Assembly: GCA_964017065.1 (NCBI GenBank)
Contig: OZ024783.1
Coordinates: 10,692,885-10,756,884 of the forward strand
Direction: 5' to 3'
Length of the DNA: 64,000 bases
DNA from: Haliclona indistincta
Lineage: Eukaryota > Porifera > Demospongiae > Haplosclerida > Chalinidae
Shown here: piece after piece, positions 32,753-44,418 of the stretch
Layout of the letters: each line of letters begins with the position of its first letter
How positions within the stretch are numbered: the stretch's first letter is position 1
The notes under the pieces: model-generated
Databases searched by the model: none
Seen by the model: the letters and a program-made list of their open reading frames with translations, nothing else
Told to the model about the DNA's origin: nothing
Translations under genes and position numbers: made by a program

Positions 32753-32878
32753 ACTCTTAGATGTACATAAATAATAGCACAGTACATTGTGTGTGTGTGT
32801 GCATTCATATTGCTGTTAATAATTGTTGATTTAGGACATTTTGAAAAACATAATGTCTAAGAAATGTTTATGATGTTA

Positions 32879-33800
32879 TGTATATGTTATGCGCAAACCA
32901 TGGATCGGGACAATCCATGGATTGCGCTGCTCAAAGTATGGATCCTTGCTTTGCGCGGGCAATCCATGGATTGCCCAGCACTTGCGCGATCCATGGATTG
33001 CGCAACCACACATGTGTCAAGCATTCGTCCAAAAGAAGAAAGGTGATCAGTCGAGAGAAAGGAAAGGATATATCGTTGCTTATCTTTCGGCTGGCGAACG
33101 GTGAGACTGAGGAGAGCAATTTCTGGCTGAAGTCTCGTGGATTTCGCCTATTAGATTACCCATGTGCAGCTCTTGGATTGAGGAACTCAAGTTATTGTGT
33201 TTATCAGCCAAGAAAACAGCATGGAGCAGGAAGAGTCAGGCAGTCTTCCACTGAATGGTATGCAGGCGTCTGGCACACGATGTTCTCTTCAGAGAAGTAT
33301 TATTTGCAATGAACTATCTCTGCTAATATTGTAGGCTGTAATACTAGTGATATTGAACTGAGAAGAAACCCGGGATATCTATAGAAGATGCTATACATGA
33401 GGCCTTCTATTGCTAGTGTGATCACTGCATGCTCTGCCAGCTATTACAGCCTGAACTAAAGACTCATACAACCATAATTATTCATCTCATGTATCTCAAC
33501 CTTGCTGCCTCAGGTATAAATGTTTATTAGCTAGAATACTATGGGCAATCAAGTTGTACAGCATTGCTGCCGGAGGTGCTTCAGTGACGAACGTCAGTGG
33601 TTTTGTAGCCAGAGTCTTCCGCTTCTCACGAACGTCCATGCATCAATGGTTTGGCCGAGATCCATACTTTGAGTCCCTCGTTTGCGCGATCCATGGATTG
33701 AGCAGACAATCCATGGATTGTTGCGCAAAGCACGGATCCATACTTTGGGCAGCGCAATCCATGGATTGTCCCGATCCATAGTTTGCGCACAACATATACA
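32879..33800. mobile_element. TIR element whose ends are arrays of the palindrome CAATCCATGGATTG
   Basis: Both ends share TGTATATGTT.TGCGCAAAC.ATGGATCGGGACAATCC in opposite orientation. Each arm contains three copies of (C)AATCCATGGATTG or GATCCATGGATTG (32911, 32960, 32988; mirrored at 33688, 33707, 33755). The interior (about 33010-33660) has an ORF of about 100 codons (VISREKGKDISLLIFRLANG...) of no known family. A related end is at about 60284-60410. Confidence 0.75.
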
Positions 33801-33804
33801 GTAG

Positions 33805-34085
33805 TACTACACATAACTAGGCACCAAAGGTGCTGATGCCTCGGTTGAATTCCATTGTACACAGCACTGGACTAGCTACAGTAAACTCCACCTATTATAC
33901 AAGCTATAGCACAGTTCCTGTACAGTAACTATCCACCATTCCACAAACACAGCAACTGCAGATGCATCTATACAGGATTTCTGTACAGCAATCACAATGC
34001 AGTGCTTTAGTTATGCAATCAGAAGCCAATCAGTGCTAACCACAATTCAACTGGGCGTGTCTACAGTGTTTAGCACAGCACACGC
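33805..34085. repeat. Longer copy of the repeat at 31740
   Basis: Starts CACCAAAGGTGCTGATGCCTC and ends CAACTGGGCGTGTCTACAGTGTTTAGCACAGCACAC. Shares both ends with 31740-31965 but has about 60 extra internal bases. Confidence 0.6.
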
Positions 34086-34102
34086 ATACCACGAGCACAC
34101 GT

Positions 34103-34775
34103 ATACCAGAGGAGGTTGGCCACGCGTCATCGATCATCATTTCTACGTATGCAATGCGTAGGCCGAGTTCATGTGATCGCACAGGCCGGACGTAATTCCA
34201 ACATGAATAACTTAAATTAATGGACCTTTTCAAACCTTTTGGAACCTCGTGAATTTATTCATATTATATGAATTTGCTGATTTGCAACTAGTTGGAGGCG
34301 CAGGACAGAGCGAAACTGTTTGTAAGCGTTCAAGAAGTTGTTAACCGACCAAAAGAAGGTCGTATTTCAGGAGGCTTGGCTCGGCTTGGCCGTTTTGGTT
34401 GCCACACTGTGAAACATTGGGAAGAAGCATAAGATGGTCTACGGTGACCATGAGCGCCGAAGGAACGCTGTGAGCATTTGAAACAGCATTGGAGCTTGCC
34501 AACATTATTGTAGGACCGCTTATAACAGTCGTACAGCATACTGAGCACAGCCTACCGCCAGTCAAGGCTACAGCATTCAATCACTGCTAGCAGCAGTTCT
34601 ACATCACTCGTGGACAGCCTCGTGTACATTTGGTCTCCATTCGCATAGCACTGACTGTAGCTGGACTGCCAGCAGCTCTGCTGCAGCATCGGTGGGCGGG
34701 GCTCTTTGCAATTTCAATGTCATGTGATCGTGCGTGTAAGTATGACGCATGGCCAACCTCCTCTGATGGAGATTA
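34103..34775. repeat. Possible inverted-repeat element
   Basis: ATACCAGAGGAGGTTGGCCACGCG near 34104 is mirrored by CATGGCCAACCTCCTCTGATGG near 34748. CATGTGATCG occurs inside both ends. No convincing ORF. Confidence 0.4.
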
Positions 34776-34779
34776 TACG

Positions 34780-35210
34780 ATGTATATGAGAAATACACTC
34801 CTCAAGGGGTTAACCAAGAGGTGTGCCCTCGTCACGTGACCAGGTTGCGGTTGCACGAGGGCATCCTCGGAAAGTTATTCGCCTTGCAACCAGCAGCACC
34901 CAGTTGCAGGGCAAAGATGCACAGAAGTGGCTGAGATTTATAGTGTACAATCATCCTGACACTAGTGGGTATTAAATTGGCAAGCATGTGACAAACACCG
35001 CCCAAGTCATGTTGAATATTGCAAGAACAATTTGTAAAACTTGTCGATTGCTCTTTCGCTCTAGAAGCACAAAGCTGTCCAAGTCTTTGCCACACACTCT
35101 ACTCAGGTACGCGTACACACTTGGGGCCTCCTCTCGGCCCGTGACTCACCGCTAAATCGAGATCCACGCGAACGCGAGCAAGAAGCGACGCCCACACGCT
35201 AAGGTATATA
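34780..35210. repeat. Uninterrupted inverse copy of the repeat at 14.03-15.07 kb
   Basis: Reverse complement of 14030-14326 joined directly to 14934-15070. It provides the empty site for the MULE-like element at 14327. Confidence 0.7.
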
Positions 35211-35218
35211 ACATATGA

Positions 35219-35388
35219 ACCATGGCTTGTCGGTGTGTATGCCAAATATACCACCCGAGGTCGAGGTCAAAGGAAGTTTGCAGCCGAGATAAACCCCGAG
35301 CGAAGCGAGGGGTTTATCGAGGCTGCAAACTTCCGATGACCTCGACCTCGGGTGGTATATTCGGCATACACACCTCCAAGCCATGGTT
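35219..35388. repeat. 170-bp hairpin, second copy
   Basis: Arms AACCATGGCTT (35219) and AAGCCATGGTT (35378-35388). Same family and same position relative to the next foldback element as at 12580. Confidence 0.7.
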
Positions 35389-35399
35389 TATATATTACA

Positions 35400-36655
35400 G
35401 AAAATAAAAAGATTTCTATCGAAATCAAAAGGATGTAGGGTTGTGAAATCTACCACTGGTCCACAATGTAATCTAACAAGGAACATGCATGGAATGGTAA
35501 CACGATTGACTTGCTAACAGACCATAGATCCCTACATCAGTGGCTGCTGTGGATGGCTATAGCTAATTCAGCTAGTTACTGTTGACTGACACCAGACATG
35601 CATTAAATTGAATTGGATTCTGCTTGTGACAAAATAATTCTTGATCTTATGTACAGCCACTGATGTAGGGATCTATGGTCTGTTAGCAAGTCAATCGTGT
35701 TACCATTCCATGCATGTTCCTTGTTAGATTACATTGTGGACCAGTGGTAGATTTCACAACCCTACATCCTTTTGATTTCGATAGAAATCTTTTTATTTTC
35801 TTGTTTGTGTCCTTTTTTTATTTTCAGTGAAGTGCAGTTCAATATCATGCATGTACTGAGTCGTCTTTGTCATGGTTTCCACCATTGGTTTAGTTTTCCA
35901 GTTGCTGATGGCTTTTCTTTATTATTAACAATTTTAAACTTGTAGCTAAAAATATTTGTTATGTGGTACATACCAGCTCGCCTACGCATTCATACATGCA
36001 TGCAGTGCATACGAGCCCCGCCCACACTTATTTTTGTAGACTTGAACGCCGGTTATAATTATATCTGGCAAGCGCAGAATGGCGATCCTACACGAGTTTG
36101 CCGTTATTCGAAGACTCCAGACAAATATGGCGATACTCAAGCTAGTGCTTGGTCACGTGCGCTAGCCACTGCTTGGTCACGTGCGTGTTGCGCAATCGCA
36201 ATAATGGCGTCTAACACTTAGCTCACAATGGATCACGATCGAGAACTCGCGGAATTCAGATCGCCGTTTCGCTAAAAACAATGCTCAAAAGGCACCTGCC
36301 AGGAGAATTTCACGAATGTTCGTGGATGTTTTGGTCTCGGCACTGCTCGCGTAAAGGCGCTAGGCGAGTTGAAGAAAGAAAGAAGAAAGAAAGAAAGAAG
36401 AAAACGAAGATGACGAAACTCGATTTTCACCGTTTCCAGGTTCGTCACTTTAGCAACAATTTCGAGCGATCTCCTTGCTACTGTAAGATGGGGCAACGCC
36501 AGAGAGCAGATCTAAGTGTCTTTGGAGGTTTAAAATTCATCACCAGGCGAAATATCAGCGTTTGAACGCTAATACATGTATGTAGCCGCCATCTTGTTTT
36601 CTCGTTCAACCCTACATAGGGAGACACTACCGTGTCTCCCTAATATCTCAGTTCA
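35400..36655. mobile_element. Composite repeat, copy 2 (foldback 35400-35800 plus body)
   Basis: Foldback arms GAAAATAAAAAGATTTC / GAAATCTTTTTATTTTC, followed by the same body as 13150-14026, ending in the short palindrome AGGGAGACACTACCGTGTCTCCCT (about 36617). The ORF LDFHRFQVRHFSNNF...RRNISV stays open here (about 36418-36564). Confidence 0.65.
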
Positions 36656-38048
36656 ATAATTTGCGCGACATGGCCGATTTTCCTAAATCCGGTCACTTTT
36701 GTCCACACCAAACACCATATGACAGATTGTTGCTTTTAGTCTTCAGGTCTAATGTATCATCACAATATCTCTCATGGCTATGTATAACAATAGCCTGAGA
36801 ATGCTTGTATAACTATTCTGATTGCTTTTTTTGCCATCTATTTAGTGACACAGTTGTTTTCAATTTGAGCCTTGACAATTCTATATCACTGTTATAATTA
36901 GCTGGCAAGCAGCAGAGTGGCGATCTTACACGAGCTTACCCACTGAGCTGTTCTTCAAAGAATCTAGACTCCAATAATTATGTGCTTGCCATATGGCAGT
37001 AGTCTACTTGAATGGTTGGTCATGCATATTACACAGTCACGAGATGAACACTTAGCTGACAACAGATTGTGATTGTCAAACTTACTAGTAAGTTGTTGTT
37101 TTAAAACTAAGTCCAAAAGGCACTTGCCAGGAGAATTTCACGACTGTTCATGAGTGTTTCGTTCTGAGCACTACTCTCATGAGTCAAATGGAATTATGAT
37201 TGAAGTTCAAATACCGTAAAGTAATTTTCGTGGTGTTAACATCTCACAAAATCATGCTTTATCTCAATAAATTCATGTTTTTGGGCGTTGTCTTGTATAA
37301 AAGTAATTGGTTAAAAATTGGTAAATTTTGCAATCAAATGGCACTCGTGAAATTCGTAAAAATTAAGCTACCGCGAAATTTTCTACATATACGGCACAGT
37401 TTGCTGTTACAATAATAATACTCATGCAATAAGTCTGTAACATATCTGTTTGTGATGCATAACAAAAAATACAATTTTCTGTACACAAACATAAACCAAT
37501 CAATGTTTGTGATATTAATGACATCTACCTCTACACAATTGCATTACAAAAAAATCAATTACATTTCCACTGGAAATGCCAAACATTCCAATTGATGTTT
37601 ACCCTTTGCCCACACCAAACACCATATGACAGATTGCTGCTTTTGTCTTCTGATGCAATGTATCATCACAATATCTCTCATGGCTATGTATAGCAATAGC
37701 CTGAGAATGCTTGTAAAACTATTCAGATTGTTTTTTTGTCACCTATTTTCCACATTTTGACTTATTTTAACTTGAGCCCATCTCTTGCGCAATTTATTAG
37801 AGGCAGAGTTAAAATACTCCTTATATGGATTATAGTTATTATAATTATTGCAACTGCTATTTTTAGAACACCAGCCATGTTTGGATTTGGCATGCTCCCT
37901 TGTTTACTCAATGTGAATTGACATACCCACTACAGGAATGTTGTTTTTTGTTGTACATAAGATATTTCTTACATGTACTGGTGTTATCTGATGCAGCATA
38001 TAAGGCAATGAATTGTCAGCTTCATATCATTCTTAAGAAGTGGCTACG
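36656..38048. other. Intergenic with a direct repeat pair and relic of the composite repeat
   Basis: About 36703-36845 and 37610-37745 are direct repeats (CACACCAAACACCATATGACAG...). Between them 36885-37190 is a diverged relative of the composite-repeat body (GGCGATCTTACACGAGCTTACC, CACTTGCCAGGAGAATTTCACG). 37210-37395 looks like a small inverted-repeat element (TACCGTAAAGTAATTTTCG / CGCGAAATTTT..ACGG). No gene seen. Confidence 0.5.
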
Positions 38049-39095
38049 ATGGAAACATTAGTCTGTCCATATCCTTTCGTTATCTTCTTCTTTGACACAC
38101 TACTAGGATTGGTGCTTTACTGCTTGCTTACTCTAAGCAGCATAATACTCCCTTGCTTTCTATGCTGCAGAGACACTAAACTAGGAAACTGGATTATCGA
38201 CTGTACTGAAACCGTCGTGGAACACGTTTTTGACAAAGTTCTGAAAAGACATAAAGAAGAAAATGATAAAGAGGTTTTTATTGTACTAAACTACAAAGCC
38301 CCTGAGGCAGTATACACAACCATACTATCAGCTCTTCTGATTCAAATGGTCGCTGTAGCAGCTGTACAATTCTGCGACGACTTTTTCATTGAGGAGTCTC
38401 ACGGTTGCAGCACAAGAGGGTTAATCTGCTGCTACAATACAGATCTATGGTCTGGACAATATATAAACTGCTCCAACAACAACAACAACTACTCAGAAAT
38501 CACCTGCTACAGGTTTGTGTCAAAGCTAGGCAATGCTACTGGATCTGCACTCGGTGTGGTAACAACCACTGCTCTGATCGTCTACCTCATCACTATAGTC
38601 CTGTTAAAAGTTTCCGATGGAAGAGGAGGATCAAAATCAAAGGATCAAAATGGAAGAGGAGGATCAGAATGTCGAAAATGTCGAAAATGTTGCACTATAA
38701 CTATACAAATCTCAGTAGCGTTCTTGACAGCTGCTCTTACTGGCTTATTTTGCTGGTTAAAATTTGAATCGTATTTTTCACATACAAAACAGATTAATGC
38801 GATTTCTGAGATATTACCTACAGGTATTATAATATTCGTGTACATCATCTTCTTTCCTTGGTACAAATTTGAACCAGTAAAACTTAATGATAAAGGTAAA
38901 ATCGGTGGTAAAGGTAAAAACGATAAAGATAAAAAAGGTGGTAAAGATAATATTAACGATGACGAGATTTCCCTTGTTCACGATCCCCTTGTTGACGGTG
39001 ACGAGATCCACATTGTTGACGATCCCCTTGTTGACGGTGACGAGATCCACCATGTTGACAATAATGGCGAAATTGAAATAGAAATAAACATGTAA
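38049..39095 (+). CDS. Five-TM Cys-loop family, class III, copy 14, with tail repeats
   Basis: 348 codons from the ATG at 38049 (an upstream in-frame GTG at 38040 is not a credible animal start). METLVCPYPFVIFFFD, TM1, then VVEHVFDKVLKRH and VLNYKAPEAVY, TM2, loop 1 with GCSTRGLICCYN, INCSNNNNNYSEITCYRF (sequon NYS; LEDNNITS replaced by an Asn run), and TM3-TM5 ending FFPWYKFEPV. The TM3-TM4 linker is expanded by an internal duplication (GRGGSKSKDQNGRGGSE). The tail is about 65 residues, with a Lys/Gly-rich stretch and then a 13-residue repeat (DDPLVDGDEIHIV-like, about 38963-39058) of acidic character. Lone copy between the two blocks. Confidence 0.8.
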   Translation: METLVCPYPFVIFFFDTLLGLVLYCLLTLSSIILPCFLCCRDTKLGNWIIDCTETVVEHVFDKVLKRHKEENDKEVFIVLNYKAPEAVYTTILSALLIQMVAVAAVQFCDDFFIEESHGCSTRGLICCYNTDLWSGQYINCSNNNNNYSEITCYRFVSKLGNATGSALGVVTTTALIVYLITIVLLKVSDGRGGSKSKDQNGRGGSECRKCRKCCTITIQISVAFLTAALTGLFCWLKFESYFSHTKQINAISEILPTGIIIFVYIIFFPWYKFEPVKLNDKGKIGGKGKNDKDKKGGKDNINDDEISLVHDPLVDGDEIHIVDDPLVDGDEIHHVDNNGEIEIEINM

Positions 39096-41448
39096 CCACT
39101 GCTATTCCAGCTATTCTACTGATGGAATTATCTTGTAATAACAATAACTATTGTGATAGTCTTCTTAGTACATTAGTCATTCATTCCCGTCTGTAGTAAT
39201 GATTTTGTATTACATTTATTACTTACATTTGTAACATATTTATTGCAATTAAGTTGATTACTATTACTTTTCACAAATCGCTGATACTGTGTTGCAAAAC
39301 AGAAAGTACAATAACTGTGAAATCGTACACTTGCATGCATACATGAAAACACTTCTTGTGAGAGGAAACACATAAATCCATCCTAGGCATTGTTGGCACT
39401 ATAAATCAACTCATTGTGATGTTAAAACATGCTGACGTGTCCTGCAAAATTATTGTGCAACAATGTGGACAATATTATCTATGTTCCCAGTAGGCCGTAC
39501 AGCAATTACTATACACACTGTATACCATCCCAGGAGAAGATCCAGGATAGTAGATAGAGGCTAACGAGAAAGGAGCGTCGAACTCCAATATTCCTCATAC
39601 AACTAGCGTTTCGGACAAGTACTTGAGACTGTAGAGCAGCTTTCTCCTTATAAGGCAGCACTAGTTCCTCCCACAGTCAATACTGCTAATACAAGCCAAA
39701 AGCAACAGTTTACTTAGCACTATCTCAATTTTGTAAAACTGAATCTATGTGAATCAATGTGCATCGCCCACAGACGTGCATTCAAGTGACTTGAAACTGG
39801 ATTGGATGTGGGTGTGGTCTCAAACACATGACGTGTAGCTAGCCTGGTCCATACTCGGGTGAGGAAAGACACAGACTAGCGATGGTACGTGAAAAGACCA
39901 GTTTTCTTGCTGTTTAGCGAGCTGTTGCTTACATCACACCAGCACCAGCCAGTCGATCTGTGGACACACAGTATAAGCACATAGATGCATTTTGATCCGA
40001 CCTTTAACTAATGCACATTGAACCAGTTCTGTAGTGTGGACGAGCCTCATAAAAAGAAAAAAAAACGATCGAACCTTTTCAAGTACTTGCTAGTTGTATG
40101 GGGACTATTAGAGTTTGATGCTCCTTTCTCATTATGTGGTCTTGATAGAGGGGATAAAAAGCGGTACACAAAGCGTGCAACGAAATTTTTACTACGAGTA
40201 TGTGTTTTTGCACAATTTTCTTACATTTGTGATTGTCTCTATACCCATGTTTGTTCATTGAAAGGTGAAAGCAAGTGCTGTATGTAATAGTTAGACATCT
40301 ACACAATTTAGAATCCCAAAAGCGGCTGTTATTATGCCACGCGGTAGACGTGGCATATTTAGGGTTGGGCGGAAAATAAGATGGCGGCTACACTTAGGCT
40401 AAACGCAATAATTCTCGTATATCTTGGCTGTTGACGACATCAGGGGTATTTTAACTACCTAGGGGCTATCCTAAGAGGTAAGCGCTTACAATGAGTCTAC
40501 TAATAAAGAATGTAAGGCAAGTTGCTATGTGCATGGAAAGATGGCGTCTCGCCCGGAGGCACTACTACGGCACTGCCATATCTTCGCCGTACGGGCGTTT
40601 CAAGCTAACCTAACGCTATGAAGCTCTTTGCACGATTTGTGCGATTACAATGAGACCTTTAGAAACGAAAGAAACCAGGTCTAAGGTGGTAAACCAGAGT
40701 TCACGTGGTCACCCGTTTGTTCATCTTCTTTCTTCTTATTATTCTTCTTCTTCTTCAGAGAGCCTAGCGCCGTGGCTAGTGAGCTATTCAAGACAAAACC
40801 TACACAGAAACTACACTAGTCGTTGGGAGCAGTGCACCTGATATCTATTTAAGCCTAAAACACTAGCAGAAGCGAGTATATCCAGGAAAACAGCGATTTT
40901 TGGTCCATAACAGACTCCATTCCATCATTCTGTTTGAACTCCGTTACTAGGTTACGCCTACTCGCGCACGCCCGTGTATGCAATTATTCTAATACAAGCG
41001 CACCTTAGTACAATGGCAGATTTTCATAACTTATAATTGGAATTAGAATAAATTCGGCTATAGGGGCATGGGCGTTATTTAGAATCATTTCCCAATCATT
41101 GCTGTTTAGTTCAGGCTAGATTCCGCGATCTTCTCTTCTGATAGAATCGTTTGTCCTACAACTGTCTTACGTTGGGAAATAGGAAGGTCATTGGTTAGGT
41201 CTCTGGAAAAGAAGAAACTTTCCATCCAGAAGCTAGAAATAAGGCGTCAGCGGTAACTGCTTGTTCGCGCTTGAAATCATGCTGGGATTGCTACTCCAGT
41301 TTTCAAGCGCAAGAATATACATGGGTAAGGTCAGCTAACAATGTTGCTGTAACTACTAGACGCAAGAAACCAACTCGAGCTGAGAACAAATAGGGAATAT
41401 GCCGGTCGAACTTACCCCGACATATTAATGCCGTCTGATGTCCGTTGA
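39096..41448. other. Intergenic, 2.35 kb, no gene seen
   Basis: Low-complexity start, then sequence of higher GC from about 40320 with a hairpin GCCACGCGGTAGACGTGGC (40335) and CAAGATGGCGG-like motifs. A run of TTCTTCTT (40725-40760) ends in CAG. No ORF here is supported. The sequence changes to gene A homology at about 41459. Confidence 0.5.
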
Positions 41449-43189
41449 ACAGCTGATAAGATTCTAATAGAGTTTATTAATGGTCCAGCATTCACACTAG
41501 ATCAACTGAGCACACTATCGTCACAGATACTGGCTAACTGTTCTGATAATTACACCAATCAAAGCTCACTTCTGTATATTCATCCACTTCAGTTTTCTGA
41601 CATCAGAGTTACAATACACTTTCGTCAATGTAGTACATCTCCACCAACATTTTTAGAACCTTACCTTTGTAAAACATCTGGTAAAAATGGAGGTTGTCCT
41701 TCCTCGTACTCAACTAATGATTGTAGTCTATCTTGTGTTCAAGGCAGAGGAGGAATACTGTGTGGCAATTGCAGTGAGGGATATGCTGTAGCCATTAATG
41801 ATCCTGACCTCTCTTGCATCGAATGTGATTCCCCCTACTATGGGGTGGCCATATTCTTGTTTCTACAACTAGTGCCAGTTCTGATCATGTTAACACTGTT
41901 GGCAGTTCTTCACATCAAAATCACTGATGGTAGCTTTAGTGGGTTTGTACTGATTAGTCAAATGGTAACACTGCAATTTCCAGGACTAGGATATTCATCC
42001 TGGATTCCTTCATGCTATGGGACGGAATCTGACATGTTTATGAGAAAGAACCACTTGAGTATACCTCTCACAGTGTACAGTATTTGGAACCTCAATCTTG
42101 ATCCAGTTCCTTTCTGTATCCCTCTCATAAACACAGCAGCCGGAGCTATTCTTCTTGAATACATCACAGCTGTCTGTCCTCTGGTGTTTATTGTGGTGAC
42201 ATATACTTGGATCAAGTGCTACAATAATGGCTACAGGCTTGTTGTATACACCACTAGACCAGTCCATCAGCTACTGGCTCGCTTCTGGCAAAAGTTCAAA
42301 ATACAGCCTTCATTAATTGATACTTATGCTGGCTTGATGCTGCTATCATACATGCGCCTCTTAGCCATTTCTGTTAAACTGCTCAAGTTTACTTTTGTAT
42401 ATCCTAATACTGACGAAGATTATAACTACACTCTAGCATTTTATTATGATGCTAACTTGAGCTACTTTAAAGGTCATCATGCTGCATATGGTGTCCTGGC
42501 AATATTGTGTCTACTGGTATTTGTAGTTGCTCCAACTATTGTTCTCTTATTCTATCATCTCAAATGCTTCCAGCGATGTCTGACAAGATGTAAGTTGGAC
42601 AGGCCAGGTCTGCATGCACTGGTGGATGCTTATCAGGGCTGCTTCAAAAACAGTGCAAGTGATGGCAGTGAGAGAAGGTACTTTGCTGGAATATATCTCT
42701 TGTTTCGTTTCTGCTACGTCTTTCTTCTAATCACACCAGTTCCTTTGCTTCCTGTTTCAATTGCGTCATTTGAAATTGGCATTAGCTTTATAATGGCAGC
42801 AGTGATTGCTATATTTCGACCATATAAAACGATTGCCCATAACTTCACTAATTTTATGTCAGTTTTTTTCTTGCTTGTGTATGTATCAGCAGGTATTATA
42901 ACAGTGATTTACTCATACATTGCTATATTTTATCATGTATGCCTTCTATACATTCCACTGTTGGTTCTCTGTATCTATCTCACATATTGCCTGTTCAAGC
43001 CCTGTTTTGCACGAAATACGATTTGTAAGTGCAGGAAAAAGCAAAGATCAACCAATGATGAACCACCACCTGAATACCAAGCTCCAATCATTGAAGTTTC
43101 TGTTACTACTGTCTCACATGCATGACTACATAGCAGACGACCTATACGCTGATCGTGTACTCAATCCTGATGAATACAAGAAGCAGTAG
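41449..43189 (+). pseudogene. 5'-truncated second copy of gene A
   Basis: From 41459 the sequence aligns with 1291 onward of gene A (IEFINGPAFTLDQLSTLSSQ), so signal peptide and beta-helix are missing. The frame stays open from 41449 through the Cys-rich segment and all membrane spans to 43125. A single extra base near 43119 (CTCACATGCATGAC against CTCACTGCATGAC) then shifts the last ~23 codons, whose original frame continues to the ancestral stop at 43187. A few in-frame indels also separate it from gene A. No start codon of its own is visible. Confidence 0.8.
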
Positions 43190-43316
43190 AGAGACACTAG
43201 TCTTACTCCTTCAAGTAATTAACTATTTGTTTGAATATTTCTATGACCAGTATATCTTGTGCAATTGTTATAAGTTGCGGTATGACTGTGTGAACTAGCT
43301 AATCTCTAATAACACA

Positions 43317-43378
43317 AATAACACAACTTGTTTTACATCAGCAGTTTATTCTTTTAAAACACTTATCTGAAAGCAGTT
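43317..43378 (+). promoter_or_regulatory. Class I upstream module (before copy 15)
   Basis: ACACAACTTGTTTTACATCAGC, AGTTTATTCTTTTAAAAC and CTGAAAGCAGTTTGTG, nearly the same as 5260-5325 ahead of the chimeric gene, consistent with that gene's 5' half coming from this type. Confidence 0.5.
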
Positions 43379-43533
43379 TGTGTTATTTGCAAGGAACTGC
43401 AGGAAATTGGTCAAATATGGTAATACTGAATTGACATCAAAGTGCGTAATATTTATAACTTACAAATCTGAGTGACCTGAAGCAGTCGAGATTGAATACG
43501 ATTTTGGTGAATTTCTACTACCATTACAAGACA

Positions 43534-44418
43534 ATGAAGGTGGCTGGGCAGACCTATGGCTACTACTTCACAAGAGAGTTCTTGCCACCACTGATCTTTT
43601 TCATCTTGTGTACGTTATTATCACTCCTTCTTATTCCGGTACAACTTATGCTCAAACGAAGCCTTAAAGCAAAACACCATTGCATCACTCAGTTCTTGCT
43701 AGAGCATGTTTTTAACACTACGCTGAATAAACACACTGATAGATCTGGGCAAAAGGTCTATACTATATTGAATTACGAAGTTCCAGACAGGTACAAAATC
43801 TTCATGTTGGCTATGGTACTCTCTGTGATAGGATATACGGGAGTAGTGTTTTGGGATTCCTTCTTCTTTGAAAAATCACACATCTGCAGCACTGATCCCG
43901 GCCTGGCTTGCTTTCCTAAATATCCTAATATGACTACTCCACGACTGGACTGCTCTAACACTAGCTGTTTGGAAGACAATAACATCACCTCCATCATCTG
44001 CTACAGGCATGCGTTCAGACTAAGCACAGCCACTGGGTCTGCTCTTGGTTTAGTAGCAAGCTACGCTTTGTATATTACTATCATCAATTTGCTTATTCTT
44101 AAAGTGTCTAATGGTAGTGGATGGAACAAGCATCGTGCAGTGCTCACTGTAGTTATACAGATCACTATAGTTACAGTAACAGTAAGTGCGACCATCGTTA
44201 TATATTATTATCTAACCACAATATATTACACATATGAAAAGCAAGTAATTATGATAATAACAAATGGATTTTTGACTTTTACAATAGCATATAACATTGT
44301 GCTCTTTCCATGGTGGTCCTTTAAAAAAGTAAAAGGTGACGAAAATTACAACAAAGAGGACGACACAGAAAAAAATGGAGACTATAGAAAAATAACAGGA
44401 ACATCAATACCAATATGA
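43534..44418 (+). CDS. Five-TM Cys-loop family, class I, copy 15
   Basis: 294 codons from the ATG at 43534 (the frame is open further up but only from a TTG). MKVAGQTYGYYFTREFLPP; cytoplasmic HHCITQFLLEHVFNTTLNK. Loop 1: ICSTD, LACFP, sequon NMT, LDCSNTSCLEDNNITSIICYR with an extra Cys in place of the usual Tyr. Loop 2 (YYYLTTIYYTYEKQ) is unlike the chimeric gene's. The tail ends DYRKITGTSIPI; YRKI still fits YxxPhi. AATAAA at 44571. Confidence 0.85.
   Translation: MKVAGQTYGYYFTREFLPPLIFFILCTLLSLLLIPVQLMLKRSLKAKHHCITQFLLEHVFNTTLNKHTDRSGQKVYTILNYEVPDRYKIFMLAMVLSVIGYTGVVFWDSFFFEKSHICSTDPGLACFPKYPNMTTPRLDCSNTSCLEDNNITSIICYRHAFRLSTATGSALGLVASYALYITIINLLILKVSNGSGWNKHRAVLTVVIQITIVTVTVSATIVIYYYLTTIYYTYEKQVIMIITNGFLTFTIAYNIVLFPWWSFKKVKGDENYNKEDDTEKNGDYRKITGTSIPI

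Noticed and set aside
38040..38048. GTG start of copy 14, and TTG/GTG starts of copies 15, 16, 17, 19
   Set aside because: Non-ATG starts are not expected here; in each except copy 19 an in-frame ATG lies a few codons downstream and aligns with the family start.
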